Source: Aeromonas australiensis
Lineage (GTDB): Bacteria; Pseudomonadota; Gammaproteobacteria; Enterobacterales; Aeromonadaceae
Direction of reading: 5' to 3'
Length of the DNA: 64,000 bases
NCBI RefSeq assembly: GCF_000819725.1
Contig: NZ_CDDH01000028.1
Coordinates: 1 to 64,000, forward strand
The notes beneath the pieces were generated by a model that did not search any database, was not told the origin of the DNA, and saw nothing but the letters and a program-made list of their open reading frames with translations. A program made the position numbers and the translations under genes. Numbering within the stretch: position 1 is the stretch's first letter; each line of letters opens with the position of its first letter. This document shows positions 16,842 to 26,178 of this stretch, piece after piece.

Positions 16842-16877
16842 AAACAACAACGGCTCCCGCGGGAGCCGTTGTTGTTT
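16842..16877. terminator. Perfect 36-bp palindrome acting as bidirectional terminator
   Basis: Eighteen bases (AAACAACAACGGCTCCCG) are followed directly by their exact reverse complement, with no loop sequence. It lies between purU and the convergent DUF945 gene. The T content is interrupted (TTGTTGTTT), so termination efficiency is uncertain. Confidence 0.75.
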
Positions 16878-16890
16878 CTGTCATTTCGTA

Positions 16891-18153
16891 TCACAGCGGG
16901 TGATCGTTTACAGTGACCACCCCCTTATCCAACTTCAGGTGGGAAATCAGTGCTTGCTTGTCTACTTTCAGATATCCCATCAACGTTAGTTGCTCAATGA
17001 CGGGTTCCAATTGTGGGACCGCCTTGCCCAGCTGGCCACTCAGGGTGGTCTGTAGCTGACCGCTCAATGCCTGCATCCCCTCATCACTGTTAAACAGTTG
17101 CTCCAGTGAGGTCGATGCCAGCTTGATATCTCCTTTCATGGTCACCGCCTCACCGTTGAGCTTGGCACTGAGATCGGCCAACTCAAGGGTCGCACCACGT
17201 TTGAGCATCTTGTCCAGCGCCTGCTGGATGGCAGCATCTTCAACTCCCTTGCCACCGGCGGCCTGTAGCCCCTGATACCCTTCCAGATCCAGACCGTTGA
17301 GGTTGAGCGCCAGCTTGCTGTCGGTAACAGCCAGGGTGTCGGTCTCGTTCTCCAGATCCAGCTTGGCAATCTTCATCTGATAGCGGCTGGAGAGGGTCTG
17401 GGCATCATCACCGCTCAGTTGGGTCTCGGTGGTCATCCCCTGCAGGGCGACCTTGACACGGTCAGGTAGTTGCAGGGTAAGAGCGGATAGGGTCATCTCG
17501 CTCTGAGGCGAGAGAAGCACGCCGTTGATCTCGGCGATATCGGCGCTCCCTTTCAAATCGGCTAGCACCAAGTCCATCTTGCTCTGCTCTTCATGGACCG
17601 TCATCCCCTGCCAGGTCATGGTGAGGTGGCCACTTCCCTCCAGATTGCCATGGTATTCACCTTTCAACGGCAGGAAGCTGAACTCGCCCAGTCCTTGTTG
17701 TACCTTGAATTCATTAGCCCAAAAACGGCTGCTATTGGCCTGGGTCCAAAGGCTGGTAGCCGACTCCAGACCAAGTTGCCACTGCTCCATCCCCAGCGCC
17801 AAAAAGACCGGTGCCAGGGTGCCACTGTGGGTATCGAGCAGCACCTGGCTCTTGATATAAAGCGGCAGGATCTGGCTCTTGACTACCAGTTGTAACTCGA
17901 TGGGCTGACTCCCGGCCAGCCCACTATCGATGGAGGCCAGGCCCTCGGGGGTGATCACCACCTTCAGAATACCGTCACGGGTAAAGAGGTTACTACTGCC
18001 TGGCAACCACTGCATGTCGATGCCAGTTTCATGCTCCACCCTGGCCATCTGCTCCGCCATGATGTTGTCGAAACTGCTGCCCGTGTACCAGCACGCAGCC
18101 AGACCACCACCAACCAGTGCCGTACCCACGGCGAGGGCCACTATCTTTTTCAT
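16891..18153 (-). CDS. YdgA-family (DUF945) protein
   Basis: The 420-residue product has an N-terminal signal or anchor (MKKIVALAVGTALVGGGLAA) and the DUF945/YdgA pattern: a near-N-terminal YTG...FD segment and long stretches of alternating hydrophobic and polar residues with periodic LxLxGxxL strands (for example LALNLNGLDLEG), suggesting a repetitive beta structure in the periplasm. E. coli YdgA is 502 residues. No catalytic residues are evident and the function is unknown in the family. It is monocistronic, and the start has GGAG about 13 bases upstream. Confidence 0.75.
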   Translation of the reverse strand: MKKIVALAVGTALVGGGLAACWYTGSSFDNIMAEQMARVEHETGIDMQWLPGSSNLFTRDGILKVVITPEGLASIDSGLAGSQPIELQLVVKSQILPLYIKSQVLLDTHSGTLAPVFLALGMEQWQLGLESATSLWTQANSSRFWANEFKVQQGLGEFSFLPLKGEYHGNLEGSGHLTMTWQGMTVHEEQSKMDLVLADLKGSADIAEINGVLLSPQSEMTLSALTLQLPDRVKVALQGMTTETQLSGDDAQTLSSRYQMKIAKLDLENETDTLAVTDSKLALNLNGLDLEGYQGLQAAGGKGVEDAAIQQALDKMLKRGATLELADLSAKLNGEAVTMKGDIKLASTSLEQLFNSDEGMQALSGQLQTTLSGQLGKAVPQLEPVIEQLTLMGYLKVDKQALISHLKLDKGVVTVNDHPL

Positions 18154-18260
18154 ATATCCATGTGTCTCCTGAGAGTTGTCACTGCACTCTACGGGGGGCG
18201 GTCGGGGCTAGGCAAGTCCAATCAGATGGCGAGTCCACTTTCTTGCGGCTCGCCACAACA

Positions 18261-19742
18261 TCACAGCAAGGGGCTGAAGAGGTAGAAGATATTCTCCATC
18301 GCCTTCTTGTACCAGGGGCGTGCACGCCACTGTGTCAGAGTCATTGGCGTGGCCTCGGCCATATAACCCTGCACCAGCTGATTCATTTGAGATACGAATA
18401 GCGGATTATCTACCAGCAAGGTGACCTCAAAGTTGAGCCAAAGGCTGCGCCGGTCAAGGTTGACCGTGCCCACCAACGCGAAGTCATCATCCACCAACAC
18501 ACTCTTGGTGTGGAGCAGACCAGCATCGTAGCGGTAGATCTCCACCCCGGCAGCCAGCAGCTCCTCCATAAAGGCGTTGCAGGCATAATTGGCCATGATG
18601 GAGTCATTGCGTGCCGGCAATACCAGCTGCACCTGCACCCCGCGGGCCGCTGCCGAACTGAGTGCGGCCGCCAGCGGATCATCGGGCACAAAGTAAGGTG
18701 TCGTCAGCACCAGATGGCTGCGCGCCTGATAGATGGCCAGTAGCAGGCTCTGCTGAATACAGTCACCACCGACGAAGGGGCCGGACGGGATCAGCTGGGC
18801 ACGGTAGTTGGTCTGGGGCCAGGCCTCCGGCTCATGCTGCAGACTGTCGAGCAGCCGCTCGCCGGTCTCCATCTCCCAGTCCCAGACGAAGATCGACCAC
18901 ATCAACGGCACCATGGGCCCCTGCACCCGGATCATGATGTCGACCCACTGGCCAACCCCGGCATCCTGCTTGAAGAAACGGGGATCCACCATGTTCATGG
19001 AGCCGGTGTAACCCACCCTGTCATCGATCACCACCAGCTTGCGGTGCATCCGCAGATCCTGGCGCTGGAAGGGGATACGCCAGGCGCCGACCGGCAGCAC
19101 CTCCACCAGCTTGACCCCCGCCTTGCGCAGCTTTTTGGGCCAGTGGGAGCGGAAGAACTGTTTACTGCCCACCGAATCGAGCAGCAAGCGACAATCCACG
19201 CCCCGTTGCGCCACTTCAATCAGCGCCTCGCACACCTCGTCGGCATCGCCGCCCGGATGCCAGATATAGAACTCCAGATAGCAGGAGAGCGTCGAGCGAC
19301 GGATATCCTGGGCAATCTCGCGCAAGATCCAGTCCGGCTTGTTGAGCAAGGTCATGCGGTTGCCAGAGAGCATCGGCATGGCGAGCCGTCCCTGGATGAG
19401 ATCGTGCAGCGGCTGTGCCTTGGCACCCACTTCGCAGCAGTGTTGCGGGAACAGACGGGCCAGTTGGCGGATCCAGATGGCATAAGGGCGATACATGGCC
19501 TGGGCGCGCTCGGCGCGGCGGCGCCCCAGCTTTATTTCACCAAACAGCACATAAAACCCCACCCCGGCAAACGGAATGGCATAGATCAGCGCCAGCCAGG
19601 CCAGCGACACCCCGATGGGACGGCGTTTCATCACCACCCGAAACGACACACCGGTGACAATCACAGTGTGAAAAAGCAGTAGCAGCCAACCCAGAAAACG
19701 GGAAAACAGCAGTTGAAGATCGTGTTCCAGACCGTTGAACAA
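18261..19742 (-). CDS. clsA: Cardiolipin synthase A
   Basis: ClsA condenses two phosphatidylglycerol molecules into cardiolipin and glycerol at the inner membrane. The 493-residue protein has two N-terminal membrane segments (about 10-60), then two phospholipase-D HKD motifs: HRKLVVIDD starting at His233 with GSMN downstream, and HTKSVLVDD starting at His411 with GTVNLD downstream. It ends FYLFSPLL as in E. coli ClsA (486). TTG 19742 is chosen because GAAGGAG lies about seven bases before it and gives the family length; a longer frame to 19850 would add 36 unrelated residues and overlap the divergent gene's promoter. Confidence 0.93.
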   Translation of the reverse strand: MFNGLEHDLQLLFSRFLGWLLLLFHTVIVTGVSFRVVMKRRPIGVSLAWLALIYAIPFAGVGFYVLFGEIKLGRRRAERAQAMYRPYAIWIRQLARLFPQHCCEVGAKAQPLHDLIQGRLAMPMLSGNRMTLLNKPDWILREIAQDIRRSTLSCYLEFYIWHPGGDADEVCEALIEVAQRGVDCRLLLDSVGSKQFFRSHWPKKLRKAGVKLVEVLPVGAWRIPFQRQDLRMHRKLVVIDDRVGYTGSMNMVDPRFFKQDAGVGQWVDIMIRVQGPMVPLMWSIFVWDWEMETGERLLDSLQHEPEAWPQTNYRAQLIPSGPFVGGDCIQQSLLLAIYQARSHLVLTTPYFVPDDPLAAALSSAAARGVQVQLVLPARNDSIMANYACNAFMEELLAAGVEIYRYDAGLLHTKSVLVDDDFALVGTVNLDRRSLWLNFEVTLLVDNPLFVSQMNQLVQGYMAEATPMTLTQWRARPWYKKAMENIFYLFSPLL

Positions 19743-19838
19743 CGGGCACTCCTTCTCATGACAAACAGAGCGGTGGGCAGACCCCAACCGGCCGCAATGG
19801 TATGCTGTAAGGCAAATCCATTCTATCAGGTCGCACGC

Positions 19839-20381
19839 ATGATCCTGCAATCTATGCTGCTCAGCCTGGCCATGCTAGGCCAAGGCTCATATGACATCAA
19901 CGAGCAACAGATAAACCAGTACCTGCAATCTCAGGTACAAGTCGACAAACAGCTGGAGCTACCGGGCATCATCAAGGCTCATGTGCTGCTGGAGCAGAGC
20001 GATGTCCAGATCGGTCGCCAACGCCCCGATACTGCCCGGGTCTATGGCAAGGGCAAGCTCAAAATCGCCCTGCCAGACAATACCGAATATGACGCCCGCC
20101 TGCAGATGACCTATGAGGCGAGACCCCGCTATGACCAGAGCCAGAGTGCGCTGTTTCTCGATAACATGAAGCTGGTGGAGTACAAGCTGGAGCCAGAGGC
20201 GGCCGAAAAAAAGTTCGGGCTGATGCTCCACATGCTGCTGCAGAGTATGGAGAAACGTCTTGAGAGCAAACCGGTTTACCGACTGGATGACAAGGATCCG
20301 GAGCAGGCGTGGTTGAAGGAGAATCTGCTGGGCCTGGAGTTGTCACCAGGGAAAATTCACCTGCTGACCAAACCCCGCTAA
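19839..20381 (+). CDS. YceB-like DUF1439 protein
   Basis: The 180-residue protein resembles E. coli YceB, a DUF1439 outer-membrane lipoprotein: DINEQQINQYLQ near the N-terminus, then LPGIIKAHVLL, IGRQRPDTARVYGKGKL, and a C-terminal LSPGKIHLL. E. coli YceB has a lipobox cysteine, but here the signal-like N-terminus (MILQSMLLSLAMLGQGS) has none, so the mature protein would be a soluble or uncleaved periplasmic protein. The fold is a tubular lipid-binding-like domain, and the role is unknown. ATG 19839 has AGG nine bases upstream. It is divergent from clsA and convergent with the GNAT gene, with only five bases between stops. Confidence 0.72.
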   Translation: MILQSMLLSLAMLGQGSYDINEQQINQYLQSQVQVDKQLELPGIIKAHVLLEQSDVQIGRQRPDTARVYGKGKLKIALPDNTEYDARLQMTYEARPRYDQSQSALFLDNMKLVEYKLEPEAAEKKFGLMLHMLLQSMEKRLESKPVYRLDDKDPEQAWLKENLLGLELSPGKIHLLTKPR

Positions 20382-20386
20382 ACCGC

Positions 20387-20845
20387 TCAATTCAGGAGGG
20401 GCTGGCTGGTATCCCGTACCAGCAGCTCCACCTGATACCCCTGCTGCTGCTGCCGCTCGTAGAGGGAGAAGAGCGACCCGCTCAATTGATTGAGGGGCAT
20501 ATCGGCAAACCCGGCCTTGAGATAGAAAGGCTTCTCGAAGGGCAGCGCCTGACAGACCACAGGTTTGTCCAACAGACCGTGACAGGCGTGCTGCAACAGC
20601 CGAGATCCCAGCCCCAGCGACTGGTAGTGAGGCAACAGGCGAAAGCCACACAGATGGTAAAACTCCTCCTCGTCCCGCAACCGAACCGCCCCCACCAGCC
20701 AGTGAGCATCACGCACGACAAAGATCCGCTCGGCCAGATCCGGCACATAGTGGGAAAAGGTCGTCTCGTAATAGTCCCTGATCAGGGAGAGGTCGGCATC
20801 ACAGTACTCTTCAAAAGTAAGTGCCGTTGCCAGCTTGCTTGTCAC
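20387..20845 (-). CDS. GNAT-family N-acetyltransferase
   Basis: The 152-residue protein has the GCN5-related fold: beta strands ERIFVVRDAHWLVGAVRL, then the acetyl-CoA pyrophosphate loop LPHYQSLGLGSRLLQHA (Q-x-x-G-x-G type), and the C-terminal YLKAGFADM strand-turn. The substrate cannot be predicted. The start is assigned to GTG 20845, which has AAAGGA seven bases upstream; the TTG two codons earlier is too close to that site. It is monocistronic and ends tail-to-tail with the DUF1439 gene, without an obvious terminator between them. Confidence 0.8.
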   Translation of the reverse strand: MTSKLATALTFEEYCDADLSLIRDYYETTFSHYVPDLAERIFVVRDAHWLVGAVRLRDEEEFYHLCGFRLLPHYQSLGLGSRLLQHACHGLLDKPVVCQALPFEKPFYLKAGFADMPLNQLSGSLFSLYERQQQQGYQVELLVRDTSQPLLN

Positions 20846-21153
20846 AGACAAATCCTTTGGTAATCAATTATTAGTACCAGATAGAGGGGCGAATCCACCA
20901 ACTGCCGCAAGCACGATATCATGCCTTTCATCAACAAAGAAGCGGGTGTCATGGACACCTTGCCTGGCCGGAGGAAGAGGCCATTACCCACCACCTGACT
21001 GCCAAAACCGTGCTTTATGATGACAGCCCTTTATGGCGGCGGATAGTTTGATCCCGGTCACCGAATCGGATCATTTGCCCACTGTTGGCCGCTTGTTCTG
21101 CCCTCGCCATGATGCTTTACTCAACATGGTCATAACAGGAAGGAGTATTAGGG
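20846..21153. other. Intergenic region with a possible coding remnant
   Basis: Between the GNAT gene and the transglycosylase lie about 300 bases. One plus-strand frame from about 20918 to 21049 reads protein-like (GHLAWPEEEAITHHL, then LYDDSPLWRRIV) but has no start codon in frame. A short MPFINKEAGVMDT frame with an ATG at 20920 precedes it out of phase. This could be a frameshifted fragment of a lost gene. Promoter elements for the transglycosylase are presumably also here. Confidence 0.25.
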
Positions 21154-21903
21154 TTGAAAGCATGGATGCTGGCAGGCCATATTTTGTTGATCCCCATGAG
21201 CGGATGGAGCCAGACGCCCCCACCTGCGGAGGTGATCTTCCTGACCGCAGCTCCCTCCCCCCTGCGTCCGGTCACAGATGCCACTCCCGCCCCACAACCC
21301 GACACCGCTCAAACGACGGCAACCGCTACCAACGGCAACAAGCAGATCCAGGTCTATAAATCGGTGCAGCAGAACGGGGTGGTACGCTACTCCGATATGG
21401 CACCCGAACAGGGCCATTACGAACTGCTGCTGTTTAACGACTGCTTCGCCTGCGACCCCAAATCCAGCGTCAACTGGCAGACCACAGGGCTGTTTCTCTA
21501 TGACTATGCCAGCACCATCAAGGCGGCCGCCAGCACCTATCAGGTAGAACCTGCTCTCATCAGGGCACTGATCCATGCCGAGTCAGCCTTCAACCCGCTG
21601 GCGGTCTCCCGCAAGGGGGCGATGGGCCTGACCCAACTAATGCCTGCCACGGCGCGGGAATTGGGGGTCGGCGATGCGTTTCTGGCAGAGCAGAACATCT
21701 TTGGCGGAGTGAAATATCTGGCAGGACTGCTCAAACAATATGACGGCAACGTGGCGCTAGCCACAGCGGCCTATAACGCAGGAGCGGGTGCAGTACAAAA
21801 ACATGGCGGCATCCCACCCTATGCGGAAACCCGTGCCTATGTGAAGCGCGTCCAGCTCCTCCACCAGCGCTACAAAGAGATGCTGCAGGCCAAAGGGCTT
21901 TGA
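21154..21903 (+). CDS. Lytic transglycosylase (SLT domain) with DUF4124-like N-terminus
   Basis: The 249-residue protein has a signal peptide (about 1-19), a Pro/Thr-rich linker, a DUF4124-like segment (VYKSVQQNGVVRYSD, about 68-81), and a C-terminal SLT transglycosylase domain with catalytic Glu143 in HAESAFNP, GLTQLMPAT (159-167) and AYNAGAGAV. Such enzymes cleave the MurNAc-GlcNAc bond, forming 1,6-anhydroMurNAc. It resembles proteins annotated as soluble or secreted transglycosylases rather than the larger Slt70 or the MltC lipoproteins; there is no lipobox. The start is TTG 21154 with AAGGAG eight bases upstream; ATG 21166 is an alternative. Confidence 0.88.
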   Translation: MKAWMLAGHILLIPMSGWSQTPPPAEVIFLTAAPSPLRPVTDATPAPQPDTAQTTATATNGNKQIQVYKSVQQNGVVRYSDMAPEQGHYELLLFNDCFACDPKSSVNWQTTGLFLYDYASTIKAAASTYQVEPALIRALIHAESAFNPLAVSRKGAMGLTQLMPATARELGVGDAFLAEQNIFGGVKYLAGLLKQYDGNVALATAAYNAGAGAVQKHGGIPPYAETRAYVKRVQLLHQRYKEMLQAKGL

Positions 21904-21949
21904 CGTTTGACTTGGTGAGCTCTCTTATCTCCCCCTCCAGAAACAAAAA

Positions 21950-21966
21950 CACGCCCGCAGGCGTGT
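21950..21966 (-). terminator. Terminator of aqpZ
   Basis: CACGCC, loop, GGCGTG is followed on the minus strand by TTTTT, 28 bases after the aqpZ stop. Confidence 0.8.
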
Positions 21967-21993
21967 CGATACCACACTTTGTTTCGCAAATGA

Positions 21994-22683
21994 TTACTTC
22001 TGCTCAGTCGCCACCAGGCGATAAGCCAGCGCCCCCAGAATGGCACCGACAATCGGGGCAACCCAGAACAGCCATAACTGGCTGACCGCCCAGTCACCGA
22101 CAAACAGCGCAACGCCGGTACTGCGGGCCGGGTTGACCGAGGTATTGGTCACCGGAATGCTGACGAGATGGATCAGAGTCAGGCACAGACCGATGGCGAT
22201 CGGCGCGAAACCGGCTGGCGCACGGCTATCAGTGGCACCCATGATGATAAACAGGAAGAAACCGGTCATCACCATTTCGCACACCAGCGCAGCAGTCAGG
22301 CTATAACCACCCGGAGAGTGCTCGCCATAACCGTTGGAAGCAAAACCGGCAGAGAGATCAAACCCGGCCTGGCCGCTGGCAATCACGTAAAGCACGGCTG
22401 CCGCGGCAATGCCCCCCAGCACCTGCGCCACTATGTAAGAGAGCACGCCGGATGCCGGGAAGCGACCACCCGCCCACAAGCCGATGGTGACGGCCGGATT
22501 GAGGTGACAACCGGAGATATGGCCGATGGCAAACGCCATGGTCAGCACGGTCAGACCGAAAGCCAGCGAGACCCCCAGCAGACCAATCCCGACGTGAGGG
22601 AAGGCTGCTGCCAGCACGGCACTGCCGCACCCGCCCAATACCAACCAGAAGGTTCCCATAAACTCTGCTGCAACAGGTTTCAC
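21994..22683 (-). CDS. aqpZ: Aquaporin Z
   Basis: AqpZ is a tetrameric inner-membrane water channel. The 229-residue protein has six membrane helices and the two pore motifs HLNPAV (NPA 62-64) and SVNPARS (NPA 184-186). The stretches [10 protein letters not shown] and [16 protein letters not shown] are nearly identical to E. coli AqpZ, and the selectivity-filter residues fit a water channel rather than a glycerol facilitator. GTG 22683 is chosen since GGGAG precedes it by six bases and the length then matches E. coli (231); the longer frame adds 13 unlikely residues. It is a single gene with its own terminator. Confidence 0.95.
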   Translation of the reverse strand: MKPVAAEFMGTFWLVLGGCGSAVLAAAFPHVGIGLLGVSLAFGLTVLTMAFAIGHISGCHLNPAVTIGLWAGGRFPASGVLSYIVAQVLGGIAAAAVLYVIASGQAGFDLSAGFASNGYGEHSPGGYSLTAALVCEMVMTGFFLFIIMGATDSRAPAGFAPIAIGLCLTLIHLVSIPVTNTSVNPARSTGVALFVGDWAVSQLWLFWVAPIVGAILGALAYRLVATEQK

Positions 22684-22959
22684 ACTATGTCTCCCGATAA
22701 GATGAGATAAAAAAACCCGCAAAGGGGCCAGGTGTTAACAACGCGCGGCATTATGGGAGCTGTCGCCATCGATGAAAACCCGACCACCCGCAGCCAAAAA
22801 GCGTGACGAGAGTCACAATCTTTTGATTTATGGTGAGATTTATCAGTAAAAGGGCGAGGAAAAATGGTTGCCAATCTGGAGTCTCATGCGACAACTTATG
22901 ACTCCCGAAAGGGTTTCTGACGATTCGCTGAGCAACCGTTCAAGAAACATAACGGTGGC

Positions 22960-23169
22960 TTACTTGACCGGAGCAAAGCGGCTGACCATCAGCCCCTGAT
23001 GCTCAATCCACTCCATAAACATGGCGACGGGGCGGGCATAGACCTGACCATCCTGTTCGGATTGATAGATCACCAGCTGCTCCTGAGTTTCGGTGTGCAG
23101 GGCCAGGGCCAGCACCTGATAGTAACCCCCCTTGAAGTGACGATAGCGGCCGGGAACGGGTGCATGCAT
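22960..23169 (-). CDS. DUF1653 small protein
   Basis: This 69-residue protein matches the DUF1653 pattern: PGRYRHFKGGYYQVLALALHTET near the start, LVIYQSE in the middle, and RPVAMFMEWI near the end. DUF1653 proteins are small single-domain proteins of unknown function, found alone or fused to metabolic enzymes. ATG 23169 has AGAGG six bases upstream. It stands alone between aqpZ and alaA. Confidence 0.8.
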   Translation of the reverse strand: MHAPVPGRYRHFKGGYYQVLALALHTETQEQLVIYQSEQDGQVYARPVAMFMEWIEHQGLMVSRFAPVK

Positions 23170-23556
23170 GGGATACCTCTGCAGATGGAACAGGACGGAA
23201 AAGGAGAAATATGTGCTGGCCAGTGCCAGTTGTATCAGCTTTTTCTCGTCGGAAATGACGATGAAGAGGCTTTTTTACACAAGCCAATCGTGCCAGAGAG
23301 CGTGAAGATTTCAACACAGTAGAGTAGCTTTGTTAATTCACTCCCCATGTTTCACTGCTGAACCTTGGTTAGCACAAAAGATCGTGCTGAATTTAACGTT
23401 CTCACAACCCTGTTTTAGGGCTAAAAATCAGCTAATTCTTCTAAAAAGAGGATTGTTCTAGCATTCAATTCTGTGAAGAATAGAGGAAAAGAAATTTGAT
23501 ACTAAAAATCGCCTTTTTCGCCAACGCGTCCCTGTGGGGAAGGAATCACTGTCACC
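23170..23556. other. Intergenic region upstream of alaA
   Basis: Nearly 390 AT-rich bases. A hairpin AGCAC/GTGCT (23371-23388) is visible, and several AT-rich hexamer pairs could be the alaA promoter, but none stands out. No open frame with a credible start was found. An Lrp-type operator might be expected, since E. coli alaA responds to Lrp; I could not recognise one. Confidence 0.4.
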
Positions 23557-24771
23557 ATGTTCACAATCGACAAGTCGCACAAGCTCGACGATGTCTGCTA
23601 TGACATCCGCGGCCCGGTGCATAAAGAGGCTCGCCGTCTCGAAGACGAAGGCCACCGCATTCTCAAGCTCAACATCGGCAACCCGGCCCCGTTCGGCTTT
23701 GATGCGCCGGAAGAGATCATCAAGGATGTGATCCTCAACATGCCGCTGAGCCAGGGCTACTGCGACTCCAAGGGGCTGTTCTCTGCCCGTAAAGCGGTGA
23801 TGCAGTACTACCAGCAAAAAGGGATGCGCAAGGTCGATATCGACGACATCTACATCGGCAATGGTGCCAGCGAGCTGATCGTGATGGCGATGCAAGCGCT
23901 GCTCAACAACGGCGACGAGATGCTGGTGCCCTCTCCCGACTACCCGCTCTGGACCGCCGCCGTCACCCTCTCTGGTGGCCATGCGGTGCACTATCGCTGC
24001 GACGAAGGGGCCGACTGGTATCCGGATCTCGATGACATCCGCGCCCGCATTACCCCGCGTACCCGCGGTCTGGTGCTGATCAACCCCAACAACCCGACCG
24101 GTGCTGTCTACGGCAGTGAGTTCCTGCTGGAAGTGATCGAGATTGCCCGCCAGCACAACCTCATCATTTTCGCCGACGAGATCTACGACAAGATCCTCTA
24201 CGACGATATCTCCCACACCAGCGTCTGCACCCTGTGTGACGATGTGATGGTGGTGACCTTCAACGGCCTCTCCAAGGCCTACCGTGCCTGCGGCTTCCGT
24301 CAGGGCTGGATGGTCATCACCGGTCCAAAAGGCCGTGCCCGTGGTTATATCGAGGGTCTGGAAATGCTGGCCTCCATGCGGCTGTGCGCCAACGTGCCGA
24401 TGCAGCACGCCATCCAAACTGCGCTTGGCGGCTACCAGAGCATCAACGAGTTGATCCTGCCGGGCGGCCGCCTGCGCAAACAGCGGGACAAGGCATGGGA
24501 GCTCTTGAACGAGATCCCCGGGGTCTCCTGCGTCAAACCCAAGGGGGCGCTCTACATGTTCCCGCGCCTCGACCCCAAGGTGTATGACATCCGCGATGAC
24601 CAGAAGATGGTGTTCGACCTGCTGCAGCAAGAGAAGCTGCTGCTGGTGCAGGGCACCGGCTTCAACTGGCCGGCGCCGGATCACTTCCGGCTGGTGTTTC
24701 TGCCACGGGAAGAGGAGCTGGAGGATGCCATCGGCCGCCTCGCCCGCTTCCTCAAAGACTACAAGCAGTAA
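23557..24771 (+). CDS. alaA: Glutamate-pyruvate aminotransferase AlaA
   Basis: AlaA (YfbQ) makes alanine from pyruvate with glutamate as amino donor, using PLP. The 404-residue product is almost the same length as E. coli AlaA (405) and has the class I/II aminotransferase motifs NIGNPAPFGF, NPNNPTGAVY, the DEIYDKI segment and the PLP Schiff-base lysine Lys240 in NGLSKAYR, followed by GFRQGWM. It is monocistronic, bounded by a strong terminator shared with the convergent fabV. Confidence 0.94.
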   Translation: MFTIDKSHKLDDVCYDIRGPVHKEARRLEDEGHRILKLNIGNPAPFGFDAPEEIIKDVILNMPLSQGYCDSKGLFSARKAVMQYYQQKGMRKVDIDDIYIGNGASELIVMAMQALLNNGDEMLVPSPDYPLWTAAVTLSGGHAVHYRCDEGADWYPDLDDIRARITPRTRGLVLINPNNPTGAVYGSEFLLEVIEIARQHNLIIFADEIYDKILYDDISHTSVCTLCDDVMVVTFNGLSKAYRACGFRQGWMVITGPKGRARGYIEGLEMLASMRLCANVPMQHAIQTALGGYQSINELILPGGRLRKQRDKAWELLNEIPGVSCVKPKGALYMFPRLDPKVYDIRDDQKMVFDLLQQEKLLLVQGTGFNWPAPDHFRLVFLPREEELEDAIGRLARFLKDYKQ

Positions 24772-24782
24772 AGAGTACATAT

Positions 24783-24810
24783 AAAAAAGGCTCCATCGGG
24801 AGCCTTTTTA
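24783..24810. terminator. Bidirectional terminator between alaA and fabV
   Basis: AAAAGGCTCC, tetraloop ATCG, GGAGCCTTTT with A and T runs on both flanks. Confidence 0.92.
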
Positions 24811-24828
24811 GTCATACTGTCATCGTCA

Positions 24829-26028
24829 TCAGCCTTGCAATTCAACCACGTCGAATTTCACGTCCGGATTTACATCCGCATCGTAATCAACCTCATCCAG
24901 ACCAAAACCGAACAGGCGCAGGAACTCCTGCTTGTAGCCGGTGTAATCGGTCAGATCGGAGAGGTTTTCGCTGGTGATGGATGGCCACAGGTCGCGGCAG
25001 GTCTGCTGTACATCTTCACGCAGTTCCCAGTCATCCATGCGGATGCGAGCCTGCTCGTCCAGCGCCATGTCGGACGCATAGAGACGGGTGCGCATCATGC
25101 GATCCACCTGCTCCATGCAACCCTCGTGAATGCCCTTCTCCTTCATGATCTTGAAGGCCATGGAGATATAGAGCGGCATCACCGGAATGGCGGAGGAGGC
25201 TTGAGTCACCACGGATTTGAGCACGGCCACGTGAGCGGTACCGCCCTTGGCAGCCAGATCGCCACGGATGGCGGCGGCGGCACGGTCCAGATCTTCCTTG
25301 GCGCGGCCCAGAGTGCCATGCCAGTAGATTGGCCAGGTCAGATCGGTACCGATGTAGGAGTAGGCCACGGACTTGGCGCCGTCAGCCAGCACGCCGGCAT
25401 CGCGCAGGGCCGCCATCCACAGCTCCCAATCCTGACCACCCATGACGGTGATGGTGTTCTGGATCTCTTCCTCGTTCGCCGGCTCGACGGTGGCGGTGAT
25501 GATCTGATCCTTGTTGGTGTCGATGGCGGTGGTGGTGTAGACCTCGCCGATGGGTTTCAGGGCTGAGCGCACCACTTCGCCGGTCTCCGGCATCTTGCGC
25601 ACCGGCGAGGCCAGGGAGTAGACCACCAGATCAATTTGACCCAGATCCTGCTTGATAAGCTCGATCACCTTGGCGCGGCACTCGTTGGAGAAGGCATCGC
25701 CGTTGACGCTCTTGGCGTATAGGCCCGCCTCTTTGGCGGCCTTGTCGAAGGCGGCAGAGTTGTACCAGCCAGCGGTACCGGTCTTGGACTCGGTGCCCGC
25801 TTTTTCAAAGAAGACGCCGAGGGTGGCGGCGCCGCTACCGAAGGCAGCCGCAATCCGGGAGGCCAAGCCATAACCGGTGGAAGCGCCGATCACCAGCACC
25901 TTCTTGGGACCATTCTCGATGGTGCCCTTGGCCTTGGTATAAGCGATCTGGCGACGAACATTGGCTTCACAACCAACCGGATGAGTGGTGGTGCAGATAA
26001 AGCCGCGAACCTTGGGTTTGATGATCAT
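24829..26028 (-). CDS. fabV: Enoyl-ACP reductase FabV
   Basis: FabV carries out the last reduction of fatty-acid elongation, turning trans-2-enoyl-ACP into acyl-ACP with NADH; it is naturally insensitive to triclosan, unlike FabI. The 399-residue protein has the nucleotide-binding loop [11 protein letters not shown] (48-58) and the extended Tyr-x8-Lys catalytic pair Tyr235/Lys244 in [12 protein letters not shown]. coli lacks this enzyme, while Vibrio, Pseudomonas and Aeromonas have it. The related trans-2-enoyl-CoA reductase (Ter) shares the fold, but the context favours FabV. It is monocistronic. Confidence 0.94.
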   Translation of the reverse strand: MIIKPKVRGFICTTTHPVGCEANVRRQIAYTKAKGTIENGPKKVLVIGASTGYGLASRIAAAFGSGAATLGVFFEKAGTESKTGTAGWYNSAAFDKAAKEAGLYAKSVNGDAFSNECRAKVIELIKQDLGQIDLVVYSLASPVRKMPETGEVVRSALKPIGEVYTTTAIDTNKDQIITATVEPANEEEIQNTITVMGGQDWELWMAALRDAGVLADGAKSVAYSYIGTDLTWPIYWHGTLGRAKEDLDRAAAAIRGDLAAKGGTAHVAVLKSVVTQASSAIPVMPLYISMAFKIMKEKGIHEGCMEQVDRMMRTRLYASDMALDEQARIRMDDWELREDVQQTCRDLWPSITSENLSDLTDYTGYKQEFLRLFGFGLDEVDYDADVNPDVKFDVVELQG

Positions 26029-26178
26029 ATGGGGTCTCGGATCCGTTTAATGGATGAAATCGGGGCATAAGATACCTCATCTTGCCGCGATAAGGTGCTC
26101 TGATGTGTTGAACTGCGGCAAAAATGGGCATCCGAAGGTGGCAATCATGGTCCATGCCATGGTGCCACCTCACGGCAG

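Noticed and set aside
21033-21359. A 108-codon plus-strand frame overlapping the transglycosylase start
   Set aside because: Its second half is an alternative frame of the transglycosylase gene; its product is low-complexity and rich in Arg, Pro and Ser.
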